Assembly (NCBI RefSeq): GCF_052857255.1
Contig: NC_135502.1
Coordinates: 156,772,099-156,836,098, forward strand
Direction: 5' to 3'
Length of the DNA: 64,000 nt
DNA from: Amblyomma americanum
Lineage: Eukaryota; Arthropoda; Arachnida; Ixodida; Ixodidae
Below the pieces are notes generated by a model, which saw only the letters and a list, made by a program, of their open reading frames with translations, did no database searches and had not been told where the DNA came from. Position 1 is the stretch's first letter. The number at the start of each line of letters is the position of its first letter. A program made the translations under genes and the position numbers. Shown here piece by piece: positions 34,501-45,959 of this stretch.

Positions 34501-36040
34501 TCGAATGGGAACAGGCGGTCCCCCGGCCTAGTACTTGGCTCTCCAGGGGTGCACCGTGTGGGAAAGAGCCTGCGCCTCAAAATTCCCGTCAAATGTGGGC
34601 AATAATATGCGTTGTTGAGCTGCTGCCTGATCGCAAGCGACTGCTGGTCGCATGCCCTTCGCGGCTTGCAGGTCTGAATGGGCACTAAAGGTGCGTTCAC
34701 AGTAGCGAGTCCCATAGTTCGCGCAAGTTAAGCCCATTGGACAAGGGGGAGTGGCGGAGGCGGGGGGGGGGGGGAGCGCCGAACAAGTGCACTCTTTTAT
34801 GGAAGTCGCTTGTGAAATGATTTCACATAACTCTTCAACGAGTCTGTAGAGTCGTGGGGTATAACGCCACAATACCTGACCGATATCCAGGTGCTTGTTC
34901 CGCCGGGAAATTCAAGCGAAGGCGCAAAGCAGCACCCCATGCGCGCGACTTTTCTGGCCGTCCATGTTCAAATCGGTTCAAGCACGCCGGCCGCCGCATT
35001 TCACCTTCGGCTTCATGCGCTCTTCTCTATATTTAGCGAGCTTTTTGTGTCAGCGTCATGAAATTTTCAGCGATGGCAATGAACGACGTCGTAAAGTAGT
35101 GTTTTTGCTATTTTATGATGAGAAGCACGTCACAGCTGCTCAAAAAATTCTCTGCCAACACTGGATTGGTGTTGCACTAAAGAGCGTTAGCTACGGGGGC
35201 TTCAAGTGTTTAGATCGGGGTGCTCAGAATACGTGGAAGACAGAATACAAACACCTGAGTGTGTTTCGTTTCAGAAACATTCCTTCTAAGATACAAGCAG
35301 CACCATCTACTTTTAAGATTTTATAATACTATTGGGATTTACAGCCACGTTCGTTATATCCGGTATGTCTCCTCCTTATATATCAGGTAAAAAATTCCAT
35401 AAACGCGTGCATTACAACAAGGCGAATCGTTCGACCGCATCCGGAACCCTCTGCGACGAACGGTTATGCTGTAATGGCCATCTATAATTCCCCGAAATGC
35501 ATGGTTTCGGGGTGAAAAGGTCGTCGGTCCGAATACCACACGTATTTCGGGTTAATCTTAATAGTTATTTTATCCCCAGCAACATGACAAGTCATCTGAC
35601 ACCACTTACAACATTCTGCATCAAACGGGCGGCCCCCAAATTTCATACAAATGGGAGTCCCCGGTGTTCCACTTCGATAGCTGCTATAGTGGCATATGCA
35701 AAACGGATTGAAGGTATAGGTGACAACTGAGGCTCTACGCGCGCGCTGTTGCTATGTGATGTAGTGTGGTAACTGCCTTGGCCAATTGACCTTCCCTGCA
35801 GACAGACGTGCCCTTGACAAACGTAAGTTGTAAGAGCTGACGCTCTTAAATCTGAAACGTGGAAAGATAATATCGGGGTTGATTTGAACACTTATACACA
35901 GAACTGCGTGCATGTACATACATGCCGCCTTTGTGATAGCCGGATGATTATGGCGAGAAGTTTTCTCTGATTGACAATTAACGACATTCTTTTCCGCGAT
36001 GCGCGTATTTGTGTCCTTGGCCTTCTCTGGGCATGTAGTA
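34501..36040. other. Unannotated region with a poly-G run
   Basis: A G run lies near 34769-34782. CGTTCACAGTAGCGAGTCC at 34693 resembles a transposon terminus word but no partner was found. Frames at 34895-35326 and 35643-36117 have no motif. Confidence 0.35.
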
Positions 36041-36484
36041 TTAGCGGTAAAATATGTTACATGCCTTGACGAACACGTCACAGCAGCCAGGAGGACACTG
36101 ACTTTCAGCTGCGCCATTCGACTTGCGCAAAGCGATTGGTGTGCAGGCGCTGTCGTGGCTGGCTACATGACGCCACCCCAAGCACGTTAGGATGCGCAGG
36201 CACCGCTGGCTTCGTCGCTTGTGCATTAAAGCTTTCTGGGCTTTCAACGACTCATTCTCTTGAGCATGCACAACTTTCTTCACACTGTCATGTGGGAACA
36301 GAAGATAATTAAGTGGGTGCTCGAGCAGTGCCTCTCCTGTACGACAATTCTCGTTCGGAGAGAGAGCCAGGTCGCCGAAAGCGAGTTGAAAACTTGACTC
36401 GCCATTGTCAATTAGCACTTCAATTCGCTCAGTGCCCGTCACCAACAAACCAGAGCACCTCGCAAGCTCTTCGCGACTCGCCAC
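36041..36484 (-). CDS. Uncharacterised open frame, 147 codons
   Basis: The sequence is well balanced, not repeat-like, and open from its ATG to the stop. It starts MASREELARCSGLLVTGTER, has SSFQLAFGDLALSPNE in the middle, then NYLLFPHDSVKKVVHAQENE and a basic MHKRRSQRCLRIL segment. Composition changes after about residue 105, where GTGGCG could be a splice donor, so the true exon may end there. The 'EELARCSGL' stretch faintly recalls the end of BEN domains in transposon-linked proteins; I do not claim it. The frame starts just beside the GTCGCGCGAC array. Confidence 0.35.
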   Translation of the reverse strand: MASREELARCSGLLVTGTERIEVLIDNGESSFQLAFGDLALSPNENCRTGEALLEHPLNYLLFPHDSVKKVVHAQENESLKAQKALMHKRRSQRCLRILTCLGWRHVASHDSACTPIALRKSNGAAESQCPPGCCDVFVKACNIFYR

Positions 36485-36524
36485 AGTGATCGTGCTTTAA
36501 CGCATCTTTGGTCAATTTTATCCT

Positions 36525-37005
36525 ACCGCTGTCACACGGCGGCACATCGGTCGTACGACACATCCCACAACTGGTATCTTTCGTGCAGCACATCCCACGA
36601 CATGCTGTTCTGTCGCGCGACAGGACGCACGACAGGCACTTTTGTCGCATGGAAATAGGCGTTATAGAACTCTGTCGCGCCACTGAATCCACGACAGGCA
36701 ACTCTGTGGAGGCACGCAGTCTCTGTCGCGCGGCATGACTCCCACTGTCGCGCGGTAGTACCTGCGACAGGAATCTGTCGCGCGACAAATGCTGCGACAG
36801 GGACCTTCTTCGCACGACCACATACAGTAAATATGTCTGTCGTGCGGCAGAACCTACTACAAACACCTTTGTCGCGCGAAAGAACCCACGACACGAACCT
36901 CTAACGCACGACTCAAGGCACCAAGACAGCTTGTTTTGCGGCAGAAAATTGTATCGCGCGACAGATGCGCGACAAAAAATTCTGTCGTGCGTTTTGATCG
37001 GGAAA
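36525..37005. repeat. GTCGCGCGAC-motif repeat array, larger copy
   Basis: Perfect GTCGCGCGACA cores occur at 36604 and 36778, with variants at 36725, 36748, 36870 and 36953, separated by 20-35 bases of variable spacer containing CGACAGG. The right end reads CGTGCGTTTTGATCGGG, matching GTGTGATTTGATCGGG at the end of the 26.3-kb array. The copies therefore share a boundary and an orientation: a discrete dispersed element. Confidence 0.88.
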
Positions 37006-37011
37006 GCACCA

Positions 37012-38850
37012 CATGTTTGGGTAGAAGACAAGGAGAGGAATGCCATCAGCAATATGGATAAGATAAAAGAAGTCGAAGATTTCTACACAAATCTATACAG
37101 TAGTCAATGTAATCACAGCGTTAATGAGAGAGACAATAGCGCACAGCAATGCAACTTCTCGAGAGTAACGAAAGAAAAATAAAGAAATCCTTGAGAGCAA
37201 TGAAAGAGGGAAAAGCAGCTGGTGAGGATTAGACAACAGCAGACCTGTTGAAGTGCGGGTGTTAGATTTTTCTGGTAAAACTAGCCACCCTGTAAGCACA
37301 ATGCCTTAAGACCTCGACCGCGCCAAAAGCTTGGAAGAGCGCTAACATTACCTTAATTGATAAAGAAGGGGACGTCAAGGACTCGAAATTTTACAGACCG
37401 ATCACCTTACTGTTGGTTGCCTATAAGGTATTTACAGAGGTAGTCACTATTAGGATCAGGGCCACAAATGCCAGGCACATTTTTGTAAAGATATTGCACA
37501 ATAGATCAAGTTCACGCTATCAATCAGCTGACAGAAAATGTGCAGAATATAAGCACCCACTGTGTATCGCCTTCTTTGATTAAGAGACAGCATTTTGCGC
37601 AGTGGAAACCTCAGCAGCCATGCAGGCATTGCGGATTCGAGGTGCATAAGAGCGTTATGTGAAAATACTGGAATATATCTATAGCAAAAGCACAGCGGCC
37701 ATAGTCTTCCATAAAGACATGAATTAAATTGCAGTAAAGAAGGTCGTCAGGCAGGCCAAAGCTATTAACTGCCTGTTTACAAGAGATATTTCGAGGCATG
37801 AATTGGGAACAGTTTAGGATAAGACTTAATGGGAAATATCGTAATATGCAAAAATATGCTGAAGGTGCTGCCGTGCAGAGTCACTTCGCAGTGAACTATA
37901 AAGCATGATCAGTGAGTTAGACAAGCAGAACAGAATGGTAGGTCCTAAAATTAACATGAAGAAAACCAAAGTCATGCCGAACAGACTAGCAAGGGAGCAC
38001 CAGTTCACAATTGGCAGTGAGGTGCTTAAGGCGCCCGTGTAGTGTGCGATGTCAGTGCACGTTAAAGATCCCCAGGTGGTCAAAATTATTCCGGAACCCT
38101 CCACTACGGCACATCTTCCTTTCTTCTTTCACTCCCTCCTTTACTCCTTCCCTTACGGCGCGGTTCAGGTGTCCAACGATATATGAGACAGATACTGCGC
38201 CATTTCCTTTGCCCCCAAAAAAAACAATTAAACCAATTAAAGTGAGGCGCTGGAAGTAGTAAAGAAATACTAGGGCAGATAGTGGCCGCTGATTGGAATT
38301 GTGAGAGAGAAATAACTAGAAGAATAAGAATGGGTTGGAGCGCATATAGGAGGTCCTCTGAGATCATGAATGGCTTTTTACCGATATCCCTCAACAGGAA
38401 ATTATACAACAGCCGTACCTTACCGGCACTGACCTATGCGGCAAAAACGTGCATGCTAACGAAAAAAATTCAGCTTAAGTTAGGAAAAACGCAGCAACTT
38501 ATGAAAAAAATTGATAGATGTAGTGTTAAGGAACCGGAAGCAAGCAGAGTGGGCGAGGGAACGAACGAGAATTATGTTTTTGACGAAATTAAGGTGAAGC
38601 AATGGGCTTCGGAAGGGTGTGCAATGCGAAGGCAAGATACTCGCTGGTCCTTAAAGGCAAGAGAGTGGATTCCAAGAGAAGCCAAACTCAGCAGGGGGAG
38701 GCAGAAAGTTAGGTGGGACGATCAGAATAAGATGTTTCCGGGCATACGTTGGGCGCTTTTTGGCAAAGAACAGGGTTACTTAAAGAAATAAGATAGAGGC
38801 CTTTGCCCCTCCTCACTGGCCGTAGTGACGCTGATGATTATGATAATAAA
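37012..38850 (+). mobile_element. RTE-type LINE interrupted by a SINE
   Basis: Plus-strand blocks of an RTE reverse transcriptase in several frames: IKEVEDFYTNLYSSQ, KEGKAAGED, KKGDVKDSKFYRPITLLLV-like sequence near 37360-37420, then IDQVHAINQLTE. After a SINE at 38027-38241 it continues with AADWNCEREITRRIRMGWSA, LYNSRTLPALTYAAKTC, KEPEASRVGEGTNE and WIPREAKLSRGRQKVRWDDQ. The 3' end carries GATGATTATGATAATAA. Many frameshifts and stops; inactive. The last 170-codon frame (38282-38791) is intact by chance. Confidence 0.85.
38027..38241 (+). repeat. Ruka-type SINE inside the RTE, with target duplication
   Basis: The SINE body (GTGTGCGATGTCAGTGCACG, CCCCAGGTGGTCAAAATTAT, ACGATATATGAGACAGATAC) is flanked by GTGAGGTGCT at 38017-38026 and GTGAGGCGCT at 38242-38251, a 10-bp duplication with one difference. 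The RTE reading resumes directly after it, so insertion postdates the RTE. Same subfamily as 17.64-17.84 kb. Confidence 0.92.
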
Positions 38851-39109
38851 ACTCTTCAAAATGACCTGAACATGCTCAGCAATAATTGGGCGAACTTACA
38901 AGGTTGTGTTGAACTACCTCCCAGTATTAAAACCATTGTATTTCAGAGCGCACAGATGTGGGCTGTTTGAAGTATGCCCAACACGGAGGCGGTGTTTGCA
39001 CCCCCCCCCCATTGTCCACATCCTCTAGTACATTCAAGTTCTTCGACTAGCTATCATATCAAAATTTGTGTTTGATTTTGGAGCATGCGGGTCTGATGAG
39101 AGCTACTTA

Positions 39110-39470
39110 GTTTGGGGCTGCGCTTAAAGTACTCACCTCGGTTTTCTTTGGGGAACATGTGGGTAAGCCCAAATTGGTTTGCCCCTGTTCGACAGGCATC
39201 AGTCCGATATCACTACCGAAGGGGCTAATGAGATCAAAAGCAATTTTTCCTCCTAAGGGGCTGCCCACATCAGTCCAAAGTACGACCGCTGGTGAGCCGG
39301 GTGCGCTGCCAGCATTGCGCAATGCAGCCTAAATGAAGGCAGCCCCCACATGGGCTGCCAATTTCAGGCCCACGTGGGCCCAGTTCTATAACGCGCATTA
39401 GGCCCACAGGTGCCGCATATATTGCCCACGTCGAACCTACAGGAGTGCCCTCTTTATCACCTACTTTGTG
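39110..39470. repeat. GGGC-rich segment with shared terminal word
   Basis: Words such as GTGGGTAAGCCCAAATTGG, GGGGCTGCCCACATCAG, CACATGGGCTGCC and CCCACGTGGGCCCAG recur. It ends CTTTGTGCTGCTGGGGC at 39457-39473, matching the ends of the segments at 17.3 and 52.9 kb. No neighbouring DUF4806 exon was seen here, so it may be a non-autonomous or deleted copy. Confidence 0.65.
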
Positions 39471-39719
39471 CTGCTGGGGCTTGTACAGAATTTTTGTCAT
39501 TAAAGAGAAGTTTTCCCAGGTCTTGTGCTCTAACCCAAGGCACGGCCCTGTCGGGCCAATTATTAGGACAAGAGCAAAATAATCAGTCACTTTATTGTGA
39601 AAACGATGCAGTTTCATTGCTTTCGGGTAATTCCGTAATGTTGAGTATAATTGTGATGAAGGACAATAGTTATTGGCGTCCACGCAAGCACAGCCATACG
39701 GTAAAGCTATGCTGTTGCC

Positions 39720-42540
39720 GAAACATCGCACTTGGAGAAAAATTCTCTCTAGCCAGGTGTTCGATCCCGGGACTACCACCTTGCTGGCGCAACCGTCCGC
39801 TTAACAGAGTTAGCCAGGACAACTAGCATGTCGAAGAGCGAGGGTGAATCCATCATTAACAAGCAGCGCGGACGCTGTTGGCCCACTGTTCCAGGGCTAA
39901 CCCGCAAGGTGGAATATATTTGCAATGAAAAACATTTAGTCATAAGTTCCTCCCAAGTGCAACTATGAAAAAAAGATCTACAGCTTCCCCCAAAACTCCG
40001 CAGTTAAAAAAATGTTTTTGCAGTAAGAGGTTCATACCCCGGACGAAAATCTAATCGGGGCAGTCGCTCTTTCAACGGACCAGACCAAGACGGCTAGAAT
40101 GTGGTAGTGCCAGAGCAAAATCATCATTCAATCAAAAGGGGCTAAGGGTTGGTCGAGAGGTTTTGTAGAAATCTCTCAAGGTGGAGTATATCTGTATAAA
40201 CAAGCATTTTTTTTTCATTATCAGCCACCCAAGAGCAGCGTTGCAGCTACAAAATGGCAGCTGCACATTCTCCTCAGAATATTTGTAGGCAAAGAACAAT
40301 TCTTTCTCAAACCACTTTCGATCACGGTACTAGCGCCTCACCGGGGCAGTCGCTCTGCCAACTCAACTTATCCTTGCTGCTAGTATATGATAAGGAGAAG
40401 ACGAATTCATAAATAACTCGAAGTGCGAACTGTGTTGGTTGAGGGCTCTATGCTAATCGCTAAGGTGGTGGAGGTTTCTAATTGCGGAGCATTTAACGCC
40501 TAGCCTCATCTCATGCGCAGTTATGAGGCAAAGAATATAAGATAGCTTGCGCAGAACCTTCGCAGTTAAAGACTTTTTTCTTAGTCTGGTGTTCATTCCT
40601 GGCATTACCCCTTAACCGCGACCGTACCTTTACTTATTGAACTGAGCAGAACGGCAGCCAGATTATAGCGCTAGAACGATATGGTCAACAATCTAAGTGG
40701 AAATGGTGTAGGTGGAATGTCTTTATAAAAATCTTTCAAAATTGAATATCGTGACCATTATCGTCAGCCCAACTATATGCCCACTGCAGTGCAAAGAACA
40801 CTGCCATGTCCCTGCAGTTAACCTGGTTCTTTGCCATCTGCGGCCACCGTGTCCCTGCCGCAAACTTCTTAATCTCATCCGTCCATCTAACTCTCTGTCA
40901 CCCCCTGCTAAGCTAACCTTTTCTTGAAATCCACTCCGTTACTCAAGGACAGTAGTGTGGCTTCATAGTAAGGCTAAACAGCCTCCAAAGAAACTCTGCC
41001 ATTAAAAAAAATCGTCCCGCTCCGAGGTAAGAACATGTAAACACCATTTCAACAAGACAGCAGCTCTATTGTGGTAACGGAGACGGCTAGGTAATAGTAG
41101 GGCGAGAGTGAACTATTCAAAGATGCGAAGTGAAAATGGTGTTCGGAAACCCTCAATGAGCAGGTGAATTTTTTAAAGGAGCTTTTAATTGTACATATCC
41201 ACCGAAGAACAGCCTCAAGGTAACATATCTGTAATCTATACTGGTTTCTCATAGCTATCCATAGTTGAACGAAAATTCGTCCTCCTCGTGGGTTCCATCT
41301 AAGGACCACCGCCTCACAGGCGCAGTCACTCGAGGAACTTACCCGGGAGCTAAACGCCCGGCTACATATGGTAGGATGAGAGCAAACTTATCGATAACTT
41401 GAAGGGGGCACAGCAGAACAGGAGTTGTGATTAAAGTAATAATCGTGCTGGTTGTGTATACGAAACTGAGCCCACCACCTAACCGAGGAAGTTGATATAG
41501 GAAATGAGTGAAGAGTAGGCAAGCATATGGTAGGACGTTGTGTAATAGACGAGAAGTTACTCAAAAGCATCCTTTCGAGCACAACCATGTAGCTACTTAG
41601 AAAATGTATAGAGCTTTCACAGTATCTTCGAATCTGACAAAAAAATGTTCTGGTCCGGGGTTCTGCCTAGAAACACCCCCTCAACGAGCAGTGGCTTTAC
41701 CAACTGAGCTAACCAGACTGGCAAGCTTTGGGAAATTTGAGAGCGCAATGATCTATAACTTAAAGTCAATATCGTGTTGCAATGTTTTATAGGAATCCTT
41801 ACAGGTGGATAAATTTGTTATTAACAAGCAATTACTCAGTAGCACCCACGCAGGCGCTCTTCTATAGCTGCAAAGCAAAGCTTTACGTCTTTTTAATAAT
41901 TTTTGCAGTTAAGGCAAATGTCCTTCCGGTGCAGTGTCGAGCCTAGAATGGTCACCTAACGGAGACAGTCGTTCTTCCACCTGAGTTAATGGGGGCGGCA
42001 AGCATATGGTAGGGCAAACGTGAATTGGTAGGCTGAACGCAAATATTTGCCCCTTTTCTAGACATACAGTCACCCTTGTGGCATCCCCTAAGAAATTAGA
42101 CAAACATTGTTCTCACTTAGAGCTATTGATTAATTTGCTTGCGCTCTCCTTTAATCTAGCGATTCCAGTTAACTTGAGTTGTTAAGGGGACGCACCGATG
42201 AGGCGCACGTCCAGGGCTCGAACATCGGAACGGGATAAGTCATGTAACATTGAATTTTTTCGAGCTGTACACTTTATATTGTAGTCGTGCGGCTGCGTAT
42301 GGAAGGATGTCAATAACTATACTCTCCACAACAACAAATTCACTCAACATAGATGGATTTACATAAAACATAGAATAAACACGGTTCCCACTTCGTGTTA
42401 CTTGTCACCCCAATTTCGCGTTTTTTTATGCTTGCAGTCTTCGTTAGCTCACTTTGTAGAGCGGTTGCCCCCGAGACACATGCGCCCAGGAATCGAACAT
42501 CGGACAGAGCGAATTTTTCTTAGTCTACGAATGCAGGAGA
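39720..42540 (-). repeat. Tandem family of tRNA-like units (~270-370 bp)
   Basis: Minus-strand words of the type TGAGTTGGCAGAGCGACTGC followed by CCCCGGTGAGG and GATCGAA recur near 39740-39820, 40040-40080, 40320-40370, 40590-40650, 41300-41340, 41650-41715, 41940-41990, 42190-42230 and 42440-42510. They carry the tRNA A-box core ([T/G]AGCTCA[G]TTGGTAGAGCG) and a TCGAA-type B-box remnant. Between them recur CATATGGTAGG[G/A], then a GAATT/AACTT..TAACTCGA block and a TTTTTGCAGTTAAG block. The period is irregular. One stretch is interrupted by an RTE fragment. Confidence 0.72.
40745..40965 (-). mobile_element. RTE-type LINE, 3' terminal fragment
   Basis: The minus strand carries GAGTGGATTTCAAGAAAAGG, AGCAGGGGGTGACAGAGAG, GATGAGATTAAGAAGTTTGC and GGCAAAGAACCAGGTTAACT, in the same order as the 3' ends of the RTE copies at 9.65-9.78 and 38.66-38.79 kb. 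It is inserted in the tRNA-like array. Confidence 0.8.
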
Positions 42541-42787
42541 AGCTTTACCGCTTTCTTTTGTAGGTGTATGGCTGCCATTTGGTCGAGGCTAATGAGCAAT
42601 TGCCGCATTATTTATAAGTTATTAGGGTAAGTAACCTTGCATTTCACTCCCTTGTGCTCTGTGATTTATATAACTAAAAATAGGCTAAGCTAATGTTAAG
42701 TAAAGGGAACGCAAGCTGTCCTCTAGGTCAATGCCTCCGAGGGACAGCGTATGGTGTAAACAAGGGGGGAGGGGTTGATTCTAATAT

Positions 42788-44900
42788 ATTTATTTACTTA
42801 TTTATTTATTTATTACCTCAAAGACCCCGGATATGGGGCATTACATGAGGGATGGGCATGACAGACTACAAGATGATGGCCTCAATCTTTTTCTTGAATT
42901 TGGTGGGGTTGGTGAGGTGTATGGCTTCCGGCGGCAGATCGTTCCAGTCCCGAGACGATTTGACAAAAAAATATCGTAAATGAGATGCGTTTCTTGCAGG
43001 GGGAGGGTGCACTGTCTTGCTGTGGTGAATGCGGCTGGACAGACGATGTGCTGCTGATATGATCGATGCTCCTAAAGATGAATGATAAAACTTATGAAAC
43101 AAGCATAATCGAGATATTTTTCTTCTTGTTTCAAGACTAGACAAAGAGGCTCTATATTTTAGAGAAGACACACTAGTATAATATGAATAATCACAGTAAA
43201 TAAAGCGGATAGCGCGATTTTGTAAGTTTTCAAGTATTAGCGGGAGGTTCGATTGATGAGGGTCCCATACTGCTGAAGCGAATTCTAAGTTATGTTTGAC
43301 GAAAGTTTGGTAAGCTAACAATTTAATGGAAGGGGTAGCAAACCGAAGATTTCGACGTAGGAAGCCAAGGGTGTGGTTAGTGTCATTAGCGATGGTCGTT
43401 ATATGTGAAGATCGTGTTAGGGTATGAGTTAAAGTAATGCCTAAATACTTACAGGTAAGAACGGAACGCACTTCAGAACCTTAAAGAACATATCCAGAGG
43501 AAATGTTGATTGCCTGCGATGGAAAGAAATCATACATCTTTTAGCAATATTAAGGGAGATTAGCTAATGCTTGCACCAAGTTTCAATTCGGGTTAAATCT
43601 TGTTGAAGGGTGTCGGAGTCAGTGCTTGTAGAAATCGGGCGGTAAATACGCAATCATCTGCAAATAGCCGGATGTGAGAGGTAACGTTGGAAGGAAGATC
43701 AATAATGTAAATGAGAAAAATCAAGGGTCCGAGCACTGTGCCTTGAGGAACACCTGAAGTAACCGGAGAGCGAGGGGACGAAGATTTGTTAGCGTAGACA
43801 AATTGTTCTCTGTTAGTCAAAAAGTTCTCAAGTCAGTTCATCACTAAATTATTAAGGTTTAGACGCGAGAGTATTAGTAGTAATCATTTGTGCGGTACTA
43901 TATCGAAGGCTTTTTCAAGGTCAAGAAACAGTGCGTCAAGAGGAATATTTAAGTCAAGATGCGAACTAAGGTCATTGATAAAAAGTGCTAGTGGGGACTC
44001 ACAGGAAATTCCTTTAAGAAATAATGTTGGTTAGGGTGGAAAAAGCTGACTGAGACTAGAAATTTAATGAAGTGAGAATAAATAACATGTTCCATTCGTT
44101 TTGAACAAATGCTTGTGAGTGAAATAGGGCGGTAGTTTTTACAAGAAAAAGATGAACAATTTTTGGGGACTGGGACAATCTTACCTATTTTCCAGTCTTG
44201 TGGCAGCACACCTGATGTTAGAGACTGCTGAAAAAGGTGGCATAAGATGACACTAACAATGTTCTTAGTATTTTTTAGAACTTTAGACTTCAAGCCATCA
44301 ATACCAGATGAAGAGGACACTTTCAATGATTTGATCAGTTTCATGATTCCACTGGTATCGAACAGAATTTCTGGCATAACAGGGTGATTGAAGACAGGGA
44401 AGTATGGTAATTCGCCTTCAGGTACTTTAGTAAAAACTGAGCAAAAAAGGAGTTAAGAGTGCTACAGACTTCTTGTTCCGGTATGAGAATGCTACTATCT
44501 TTGTGAAATGTTAGAGGTTTGTGGCATGTAGGGTTAATAGTTTTCCAAAACTTGTTTTAGGATTAGTGCGCAGCATAGACGGTAACAATGATGAAAAAAG
44601 GAACGTTTGGTTTTGCTTGCTAAAGATTAGAATATTTTTTTCCGCAGACTGATACCTTTTCCACGCGCAAGCGCTTTTCAGGCGTTTGGCTGTTCGAAAA
44701 AGTTTTTTTCTTTTTGTTGTTGAGGCGCTTCAGTTCGTTTTTAAACCACGGGGACGATGATTTTTCTATGATGTTGATAGTAGGGATGTGCTTATCAATC
44801 AGTTGATGCATTTTGTGTTTGAAGAGAGACCAGTTAGTTTCAATAGACCGGCTTGGGAAGTCAAGGACCAGCCACGCCCAAAAGTCGACAGTTCTACGCT
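42788..44900 (-). pseudogene. CR1/Jockey-like LINE ORF2, 3' part
   Basis: The minus strand reads from a lysine-rich linker (SSSPWFKNELKRLNNKKKKT, 44811-44620), through the RT start (SSSGIDGLKSKVLK, then VPVPKNCSSFSCKNYRPISL, 44377-43988), [20 protein letters not shown] and an intact FADDC catalytic motif (43820-43593), to a 201-residue C-terminal frame (43471-42866; KYLGITLTHTLT, QTFVKHNLEFASAVWDPHQS, SRDWNDLPPEA). A TATT-type tail (AATA on the element strand) at 42788-42812 marks the 3' end. Several frameshifts separate the pieces. Better preserved than the 1-kb copy, but inactive. Confidence 0.9.
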
Positions 44901-45959
44901 CATGGCTGTGTAGTTCCCTTTGTCATATAAGGTTAGTGTCTTTATTTGCTTTTTGCTAATGCATGCATGTAAGAGAATATGGCACTTGAAAATCGAGGAA
45001 TGTTTCCGCCGGAAACTATAATACTTTGGAGAAATTATTATTAAAATAATACCTCATCCAAAGTATTATAGTTTCCATAACATGCAAGTACTTTTGACCG
45101 ATGCTCCGTTACTGGGTGTGTCGTAACACGTGAGCAATGAAAAATTCACTTGCAATAAGAAATGCAAAGGTTCACCATCATCTGCGCAGTCATATTACTT
45201 AAAATCTGTTGTCTTCTTTGAGAGATGCAGTTTTGAAGAATAATACCTTTAAAATTCGTTAAACCGCACAGAAAGACAACAGAATAGAAAGGTAAATTTG
45301 CGGTTCTTCTTTATTCCATGTACACTTACCAAATCGAAAAGGAGTAGGTACTGCATTGACGAAAGGCTTTAGTGTGATGTGAATAAAGCTTTCCAAAATG
45401 TTATTAACGCACTAGACTGCAAGAAAATTGCTGGTAGATCAATGAATTCTGCTCTCGTGATTGAAAATTAGGAATGAGGAATTACATTAATGCGTTCGCT
45501 CGGGTTTTGTAAAAATTACTCCCTTTCTGGGGTTTCAATTTTCTGGAGACAAGGTAAGGTAAACTACTGACATTGTGGGAATTTCTGGACCGCCGAAATA
45601 AAACTTTTAACCTCGACAATTGGCGCCGTTCGGCTAGAGGTGGCATAAGTTGACGCGGTTTCTCTGTAACAGTCAACAATACGTTTCTGTCCAAACATTA
45701 TAAATCGACTTGCTCTTGTGTGCACGCTTTCAATGTTTTTTATAAATCAACTTTCTACGGGGTCACATATAATGGTGTCATATTATAATGTTGGTCGCAC
45801 AAATATTCAACAGGCTGTTAATTTGGCCGATGTCACCAGTACGTAATTTCTCCACCCTAATTCTACAGAAATGAGGACTGCCAGATTGTTCAGGGTTGCT
45901 ACAAGTACGGTCGAGCAGCGCTGTTACTTACTCTGGTCTTGTTCGTGACCCGCAAAACT
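44901..45959. other. Unannotated AT-rich stretch with a small hairpin
   Basis: No coding motif. It contains the 20-base perfect inverted repeat listed at 45011-45076. A 70-codon minus frame at 45482-45694 has no recognised motif. Confidence 0.45.
45011..45076. repeat. Perfect 20-bp inverted repeat
   Basis: GGAAACTATAATACTTTGGA at 45011-45030 pairs exactly with 45057-45076, around a 26-base AT-rich loop. Pairing stops sharply at both outer ends. It could be a cruciform-forming foldback or the remnant of a tiny MITE. Confidence 0.9.
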
